From assembly GCA_030549495.1 (NCBI GenBank), contig JAUIRK010000880.1, positions 62,001 through 126,000 of the forward strand: a stretch of DNA of 64,000 bases, read 5' to 3'. Below are positions 57,829 to 64,000 of this stretch, one piece after another. Source of the stretch: Nectonema munidae. Its lineage: Eukaryota; Nematomorpha; Nectonematoida; Nectonematidae. The notes beneath the pieces were generated by a model. The model had not been told where the DNA came from and did not search any database. It saw only the letters and a list, made by a program, of their open reading frames with translations. Numbering within the stretch: position 1 is the first letter of the stretch; every line of letters starts with the position of its first letter. Made by a program: the position numbers and the translations under genes.

Positions 57829-58440
57829 ATGATCAAATTAACACATTTTCTTGCAATTCCAATTTCCAGTGAAGAAATTTTTAATAGTGTGATATCTCTT
57901 CAGTCTTACCTAATTGAAAACTGTTGGAATATAAGGGAAACTTGTGTGAAGTTGTCGAAGTTGCATGTAACTCTTCTGCTTTTTTCTCTACCCACTCTGG
58001 ATCAAGTTAACCAGATGTGTCTTCTTTTAGATAACGTCTTTTCAAGTCTTGAAAAAGATGAACGTAGTTTTTCTCCACTGTCCTTCAACACCACAAATCA
58101 TTTTGGAGATAGAGTGATATTCTTCGATAATGATAAAAGTTATAAATCTCAAAGCTTTGAAAAATTACTCGATTTAAGAAAGGAACTAATCACAAATATT
58201 TCAAATTCTTCATTATCATCTTGTGTAGATAAAGGCAGCTTTCAATTTCATTTAACTACCAATAAAATTAATAGAAAAAGTACTCTGAAAAAGTTGCCTA
58301 TCACTTTGTTGGAAGAGTGGAACAAAAAGAGAAATACCAACCTAGGAAAAGAATCCATTACCCAATTGGCACTTTATCAAATGTCGAGACCTCATAAAGA
58401 TTACAAACTGATTGCTAAATTTCCTCTTAATTTCGCTTGA
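57829..58440 (+). CDS. AKAP7-like 2H phosphoesterase domain protein
   Basis: 203 residues from the ATG at 57829; the frame is open further upstream, but a TTTTGTTTTTAG tract ends just before this ATG and could be a splice acceptor. The protein is the 2H phosphoesterase fold of the AKAP7 gamma / AKAP7-NLS family. THFLAIPI at 5-12 opens the fold, LHVTLLLF at 45-52 is the first HxT motif, HFGDRVIFF at 91-99 follows, FQFHLTTNK at 138-146 is the second HxT motif, and the C-terminal ITQLALYQM matches the family. Both catalytic histidines are present (46 and 141), so 2H-type activity on 2',5'- or cyclic phosphates is possible. The second motif, usually FxPHLT, has F for P. Whether it is the start of a larger protein is open. 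Confidence 0.75.
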   Translation: MIKLTHFLAIPISSEEIFNSVISLQSYLIENCWNIRETCVKLSKLHVTLLLFSLPTLDQVNQMCLLLDNVFSSLEKDERSFSPLSFNTTNHFGDRVIFFDNDKSYKSQSFEKLLDLRKELITNISNSSLSSCVDKGSFQFHLTTNKINRKSTLKKLPITLLEEWNKKRNTNLGKESITQLALYQMSRPHKDYKLIAKFPLNFA

Positions 58441-58709
58441 TCTTTCAAACGCGTTAGATACTTGCTAGTAAAACCTCTTTTTGCTGATTCGTTTCTTTTA
58501 AAGGTTGTCAAGTCTTTCGTTAAAATGTTTCAAGGCGCTCTAATTTTATCCCTTGTATTCTGAATAAAATTTTCAATTTAAATATTAAAAAACTTTTATA
58601 TGTTCCTAAATTTTCGTTTAAAATTCTGTATAATGTTGTACGATTGTTATTATGTTTCACACAAATGTAAAAATTCACAACAACACATAATTTGATCTTC
58701 AAAGCATGA

Positions 58710-58797
58710 AGCTTGAATGATGGGTGGGCCGCAGGATGCACCGTGGGCCCGGTAGCCCTAACCCTGCCTTCTACCCAAAAGCTAACAACAACAAAAA
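58710..58797 (+). repeat. Possible retroposon 3' tail
   Basis: An isolated GC-rich patch (GGGTGGGCCGCAGGATGC, GGGCCCGGTAGCCCTAACCC) ends in AACAACAACAAAAA. A GC-rich body with an (AAC)n tail suggests a SINE or LINE end, family unknown. Confidence 0.35.
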
Positions 58798-58894
58798 GCT
58801 CTTATTTACCAAAACATGGAAGGAACTTTATTATTTTGTAATTTATTGAATTTCTATTATCAACTCTATAAGTGGGTTACATTTTGACAAATGA

Positions 58895-58935
58895 TCAAAG
58901 CGGCCCGTAAGAGTAAAAAGTATGACAACCATTGG
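58895..58935 (-). mobile_element. Orphan hAT terminus
   Basis: The minus strand reads CAATGGTTGTCATACTTTTT followed by ACTCTTACGGGCCGC, which resembles the common CAGTGGTTCTCAACCTTTTT hAT start. No partner was found. Confidence 0.45.
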
Positions 58936-60410
58936 CATAGATAAAAATGCACTATGTGAATTTAAAATGAGTAAAAATATAAGTTAAAATAAAACTACCT
59001 GGTCAATTTTTGGAAAAATGCTTTCTACATTGATAAATGATAGTGTTATATTCCTTGTGGATGTCATAGTTGTGCCCGGATGAAACGTATTTTAGATTGT
59101 ATGGTTCTTCAAATCAAACAAAATAAAATCATTTCTATTCTCTAGCGCCTCAATCATCCTAACTTATTTCGATTAAAATCTAAGCTTGGCTTAAATCTGT
59201 TGAGTACACTACATTTTACAACTGTCACAGCATTCGTCAAAAACTAGTCTATCTTTTTCGCATTATCTTTCGCAGACCACACTTTGTTTACAGAAATTAT
59301 AAGAAGATTAAATGCATAAGGAAATGATTAGCTGTCAGCAGTTGTCAATCACTGTCGTAGCAGTTAAGGAAAAGGGCAGCTTTTCCCGATCTAAAACCTG
59401 TTTTTATATTCTTTTATCCGCAAAACTTATTAACCATAATATATTTTTGCAGTTCATTTTAGTTTTGATTTTTTTGTTAATGATAAAAAAACTGCACGGT
59501 TTTGCAAAATTTTACTTCTCGGTGATTAAAATTTAATTAAATTTAAAATTTTTAAAAGGGTATAAAATTCAAGCATGCATATGATTTATTTTTAAATATC
59601 ATTCTTTCTTAATTCCCAATTTATCAGTAAATTATTGTTCACAAGAAATGTTTCAAAACTGTCTATCTTCCAACTACTGTTTAGCCAGCTGGAGAAAGTT
59701 TTTTAACTTTCTGCATTCGATATTTTTAATAAACTGCACCGGTAGCCATGATTCAAAATCTTTTAAACGATTAATACCGTAGGCCATTCCGTAAATTTTG
59801 ATAAAAGTATGAATATTTCAGATAAAATATAGGAAATTGAGTTAGAGCGTTCTCCACACAAAATGTAGTGCAGCTGCCGTATCAAGATCGAATACGGCGC
59901 TTGCTCAAAGAAAAACTTTTATTAATAGTAGAATTTGTTCACAAAAGTGTGAAGCATTCCTATGAAGTTCACACCCAATATATTGAATCCTACTGGAACA
60001 AAAATAGCAAACATAAAAAGGATGCATGACTTTTGAAATCCTATCTTCAAGAGTTGATGTGGCGAGATAGATTTTCCAATAATGCTTTTGGTTATGCGAT
60101 CATATTAGCCAGCAATTCAATGTTTGTAATGAATAAAATTCTTTATTCGTGTTAGTACTTGATTTGAATTAGTATTTATTTTTATTTGAAGTTCAAAGTT
60201 TATTTTAATATTATATATTTCCAATTTCTAATGATCGATTTAAATGTATTTTTTACTGATCAAAACTATAAAGAAAAACGTTTGAAAGAAAGATAAGTCA
60301 TTTAAAGAGCAACCATTTTTCGGGCTTAACTTCATAACTCTTCAAAGCATTTTAGAACATTTTGGATTTCTTACAGAAATATTTTGTATTTAGTTACGTG
60401 CGTCTTTAAG

Positions 60411-60548
60411 AGAAACCGCTGGGTGGTTATTATTCAATTAGTACAAAAAAACTTTATTAGGTTGCTTATCTTTCAGGAGAAACCTTTGAGTGGTTATTCT
60501 TCAGTTGGTACAAAAATTTTTTATTGAGTGGTCGTTTTTCAGAAGATC
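60411..60548. repeat. About 67-bp tandem repeat, two copies
   Basis: AGAAACCGCTGGGTGGTTAT with TTCAATTAGTACAAAAAAAC and the following ATCTTTCAGG is repeated as AGAAACCTTTGAGTGGTTAT with TTCAGTTGGTACAAAAATTT and CGTTTTTCAG. Confidence 0.65.
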
Positions 60549-61654
60549 CAAAAGTTTTTTCAAATATAAATGGAATAAATAGTTGAACTAAGAAAAAAAA
60601 GGTAAAAAAAACTTGAATCAAAAATAAAACAAGATAAAAATTTCACACTGTTTATCTGAAATTGATTGAATTGAGAACTTATAAGTGATACTAAATTTAT
60701 GAGCTAACAAGAGTAATCGGTCTAACTCTTTCATGATCACCAACCACACCCATATGCAGCATAAAAATGTGGTTCTTCTTTTTCCTGAACAATTTAATAA
60801 AACTGACTGTTGCTTAAGATCACAGTGTATATCAAATGATGAGGCCTCTCAGTAGGTCTTGATATAAAGCTAGTGCCAGGAAAATTGCCATTGTGGGATA
60901 ACTTACATGGAGAAAATTGGCATTGCTTCAAACTGAACATGTTTCTTTTCTAATTTTGAAAAACTTTACTGTAATTTTGGATATAAAAAATTTGAAACTT
61001 AATTAATAAGTTTGTTGAATATCTATATGACTAACAAAAATAGCCTGGGTAGCAGCCTGCCAACATTTTTTATCCTGTATTCATCCATATAAGCAGTTGA
61101 ACAAAGATGAAAAAGTTAAATCTTAGTCTAAAAAAGGGTCTGCTGAAAAATTGAATCCGAACCTCACTCCAAATCCAGAGCGAGTTTGAAGATTTGAGCG
61201 TAGACATAGTACTTCCTTTTACTTATTAAAATCCTTGAAAATAACTTATTTCAAAGAACTAATCCAAAATGTTGGTGTAGATGGTCTTAATTTTATATTG
61301 TGATGCGCACAACTTTATTTGCTTAATAGCGTTTAACAACGCATTTTAGCCTTGCGATATCGTATTGTAACGCAAATTGCATACTTTATCTTTTTATTTT
61401 TATTGAATTATATTTTTATTATTGTTTTTTATTATTAATTTTAGATTATTTAATTTTTTTTATTATTTAAAATTTTTTTTTATTCAGGTGTTTTTTAACA
61501 TTAGAACTTTCAAAAATGGCCTCTGAAAAACAGTGTGTTTGAATTTATTTTTTTTCTACTCAAAAAACTGAAGTTAAAAAAAACTTTTCTAAAGACAAAA
61601 AACAAATAAAAAAACAATTAATTTACACTAAAATACTGAATTTTTTGTCTTTAG

Positions 61655-63342
61655 TTTTTTTTAATTTCGTTTTTTGTTCGAGTTACCATGTGGTAACACT
61701 AGGCTTTTATGTGATCATTTTAATTTTAGAATTTCTCTACATGAATTAACAGATTTAATCGTTAACAATGATTTAAACATCGATTCCATTTATATTGAAC
61801 TTCCTGATTGTAACGTTGACGCTAATGAAGACTCGGCTGATGAAGACACTTGGGGAAAAATAGACAACCTTACAGGAAGACCACTAAGAGTTCCTTGTCA
61901 AGCTGCTTCCCTAAATAATGAAAGATTAAATTTAGAAGAAAAAGAAAGTTTTTCATCAATTAAAGCGGACAAATAGACATTATGCTATCTCTAAAAACTT
62001 ATATTGAAAATTGATGAATTGAGATGTTTTATTTGAATTTTGATAACTTCTGGATATAACTGTCTTCCTGGTTGACGTTTTTATTAGGACAACGCTAATG
62101 TCATGAGAAATAATATGATTCATCAAGCAATGAGAAGAGACGATTTATTCAAATTATGCGACCAATTGATTGTAGTGACAATTGTAAACTAGATAAAAAG
62201 ATAAGTTCAGCAAAATTAGTCCTTTAGCAAAAATGCTCAAAAAAAACTTTCTTCAAAATTTCAAACCGTCTTGTGATTTGTCTTATGATGAAAGCATGAT
62301 TGAATGTTATGTTCGACACGGATATAACAATTCATTCGCGGAAAGCCTATTCCTTTTGCCTATAAAGTTTGGAGTTTGAATCAAGATAATAGCTACTTGG
62401 TTAACTTTGAGTTCTATCGAGGTTCAAATTCTACTACTGAAAGTAGTATAAATCATGTAGGAAAACCAGCATCACCACCTATATCAATGATAAAAAGACT
62501 TTCCAGACAAAATTCGGAACCTTCCCTATTGTTTTTATTTTGATAACTTGTTCAGAAGCGTAAACTTATTGAACTGTTTAAAAGAAATGGGATATGAAGG
62601 TACAAGAACAATTCGAAACAATCCAATCCCAAAAAACTGTAAACTACTTGATTTTAAAACAATGAAAAAAAACAAGAGGGTATTTTGAAAATAAATATAA
62701 CGGTAAAATTATGCTTTCAAAATGGATGGTTAGCTCTGTAGTTTCAATAGCACATTATAATATGTAGTTTTATCACATTATAATAAAAAAAAATGGGTGG
62801 GACAGATCAAATGGATGGAAACGTTGCAGCTTACAGGATCGGAAAAAGTGGTGATGGCCAATTTTCACATGGTTGATTGACGTGAGTATCAATAATGCTT
62901 GGATTTTGATGAGGAAGAGTGGTGTCAATATTTCTCAACTGTTTTTTCGAAGACAAATAGCGCAAACTTATTTAACATGTTTTAAAAGTACTCTGAAAGG
63001 AAGCGGAAGGCTAAGCTATTCCAAAACAACAGGAAAAATGCTATAAGACATTAGGTATGATAGAGTTGATCATTTTGTATTACAAGTGCCGAATAAAAAA
63101 AGAAGAAAATGCGCAGGTGATAATTGTCATTCCTCTGGTAGAACACAATGTCTAAAATGTGGTGTTGGTTTGTGTTTGGAATGTTTTGCCTCTTATCATC
63201 AAAAATATATTTGCTTTTTTATTTCTGATAAATAAAAATTTTTGTACAATTCTTAAATTTTCAAAAATCTATGTTTTTATATTATTTGTTTCAATATTGA
63301 CCTAGCGTTACCATATGCTAACGGCAAAAATCCCTAGCTAAA
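61655..63342 (+). mobile_element. Second piggyBac element, internally shortened
   Basis: Inverted subterminal repeats: GAGTTACCATGTGGTAACAC followed by TAGG on the left (about 61679-61703) and CCTAGCGTTACCATATGC followed by TAAC on the right (63301-63322). TCCCTAG near 63331 looks like the right terminus, but a flanking TTAA is no longer clear on either side. At about 1.7 kb it is shorter than typical piggyBacs (about 2.2-2.5 kb). Confidence 0.7.
61674..63234 (+). pseudogene. piggyBac transposase, broken
   Basis: The N-terminal frame 61674-61976 reads IDSIYIELPDCNVDANEDSA, then KIDNLTGRPLRVPCQ, typical of the acidic piggyBac N-terminus. After a gap, pieces in several frames follow. VMRNNMIHQAMRRDDLFKL lies at about 62100. 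FIRGKPIPFAYKVWSLNQDN at about 62330-62390 is the region after the first catalytic D. YLVNFEFYRGS and VGKPASPPISMI come next (about 62400-62490). GGTDQMDGNVAAYRIGKS at about 62797-62850 has the last catalytic D. KWWWPIFTWLIDVSINNAW overlaps it in another frame. A cysteine-rich end (KCAGDNC, QCLKCGVGLCLECF) closes at 63234. Many stops and frame changes; inactive. Its zinc tail differs from that at 57-481, so two piggyBac families are present. Confidence 0.8.
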
Positions 63343-63480
63343 TACTTTTTTTTCCTCATTTTTGGTGTTAGAGTAGTATATTACTATATATCTATTTAAC
63401 TACTCTGCTGGAAAAAATAATTGCAATTTGAAAAAAATAATGGAAAATTTTAAAGCGTTTTGAAAATATTTATCAATTTC
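63343..63480. other. AT-rich spacer
   Basis: Nothing recognised. Confidence 0.4.
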
Positions 63481-63484
63481 TAGT

Positions 63485-64000
63485 TTTTTGCATCATTCAT
63501 CATCGTTAAAGTGGCGTATCCATTTGGACGTGGGCTACCATGGAGCGCCAGAGTTTGTTTCCTAGTTTACCATGCTTAGTCTTGGAGATGTTACGTGGTG
63601 AGGTGTCCAGTTCTCTTCCACGCCGTAATTGTAAGCTACGGACCTAGCCTTGGTCTAATTTGACTAACTGCAAGGCAGCAGTAACTAGGCTTGTTTGAAG
63701 GCGGACTTACTCGCCTTGTCACGACAACGTCATGAACATGGCGCATTTTAACTTGTAGAAAGGAGTCACCCAATCTACTACCGTCTCGTTGTGTCGTAGC
63801 TGTTTGTTCGGGGCTGCTTATTCATCAAGCTAAGCTGGCTTATGTCCCAGCTAACGACCATATCTGATGGCCGTTCCACTATCCAGAACCTGCAGACCCG
63901 CTCTCAAACTGTTTCAGCTCAGTCGTTCAACAAACGGTAGGAAACTTCATGCATGTTGAAACACAAGCCGTGCTTAAAATGTCATACAAGTTCTTATAGT
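63485..64000 (-). repeat. GC-richer repeat with (GAT)n-like tail, cut by the window end
   Basis: From 63485 the base composition jumps to near 50% G+C and stays so to the window edge. The minus strand ends in GGATACGCCACTTTAACGATGATGAATGATG, given here as GGATACGCCACTTTAACG followed by ATGATGAATGATG. GCGCTCCATGGTAGCCCACG comes shortly before. A trinucleotide tail of this sort is usual for RTE-type retroposons, so this is probably the 3' part of a LINE or a LINE-mobilised SINE lying beyond the window. No coding frame was recognised. Confidence 0.4.

Larger units (their letters stand above)
58441..61640. other. AT-rich region, no recognised gene
   Basis: No host gene seen. Small repeats inside are listed separately: a GC-richer retroposon-like tail at 58710-58797, a hAT right end at 58895-58935, and a tandem repeat at 60411-60548. 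Confidence 0.4.

Overview
The window is AT-rich, repeat-dense nuclear DNA of an animal, most likely an invertebrate. Four host genes are recognisable: ATAD3, a prenylcysteine oxidase, NOA1 and an AKAP7-like 2H phosphoesterase. Each is one uninterrupted reading frame, so the genome may be intron-poor at these loci. The mix of hAT, piggyBac, Mutator-like, Jockey-like, RTE-like and RNase H-bearing LINE sequence would suit an AT-rich arthropod such as a parasitic copepod, but nothing here proves the species.

Layout. 0-9.5 kb: piggyBac tail, Mutator-like transposase fragment, a hAT element nested in another hAT-type element, a hAT MITE and a LINE. 12.8-14.6 kb: ATAD3 (+). 15.5-18.0 kb: RTE-like LINE (-). 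18.5-20.1 kb: an internally deleted hAT with perfect 8-bp target duplication and a short hAT MITE. 23.7-25.1 kb: prenylcysteine oxidase (+). 25.3-26.3 kb: piggyBac-type MITE built of about 150-bp tandem repeats. 28-33.6 kb: two different LINEs in tandem, the second carrying an open RT-RNase H frame. 34.6-37.7 kb: LINE fragment and a hAT with a SINE inside. 38.6-40.7 kb: NOA1 (+). 40.8-45.6 kb: a nest of transposons with exact target duplications at three insertions. 47-50 kb: LINEs (-). 50-54.3 kb: foldback element, tandem repeats, SINE. 57.8-58.4 kb: AKAP7-like gene (+). 61.6-63.3 kb: second piggyBac. 63.5-64 kb: a GC-richer repeat cut by the window end.

The host genes are not an operon and do not form one pathway. 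ATAD3 and NOA1 are both mitochondrial (inner-membrane nucleoid organisation; mitoribosome assembly GTPase). The other two act elsewhere. The most unusual host feature is that NOA1 keeps GTPase motifs G1, G4 and G5 but has lost the usual G2 and G3 residues. The most interesting mobile-DNA feature is a set of three foldback MITEs whose ends begin with GG and whose target duplications are 8-10 bp, alongside a Mutator-like transposase fragment. A tRNA-derived SINE family occurs five times.

I saw no LTR retrovirus, Polinton, CRISPR array, rRNA gene or free-standing tRNA gene. Boundaries of decayed elements are approximate unless a target duplication is given.
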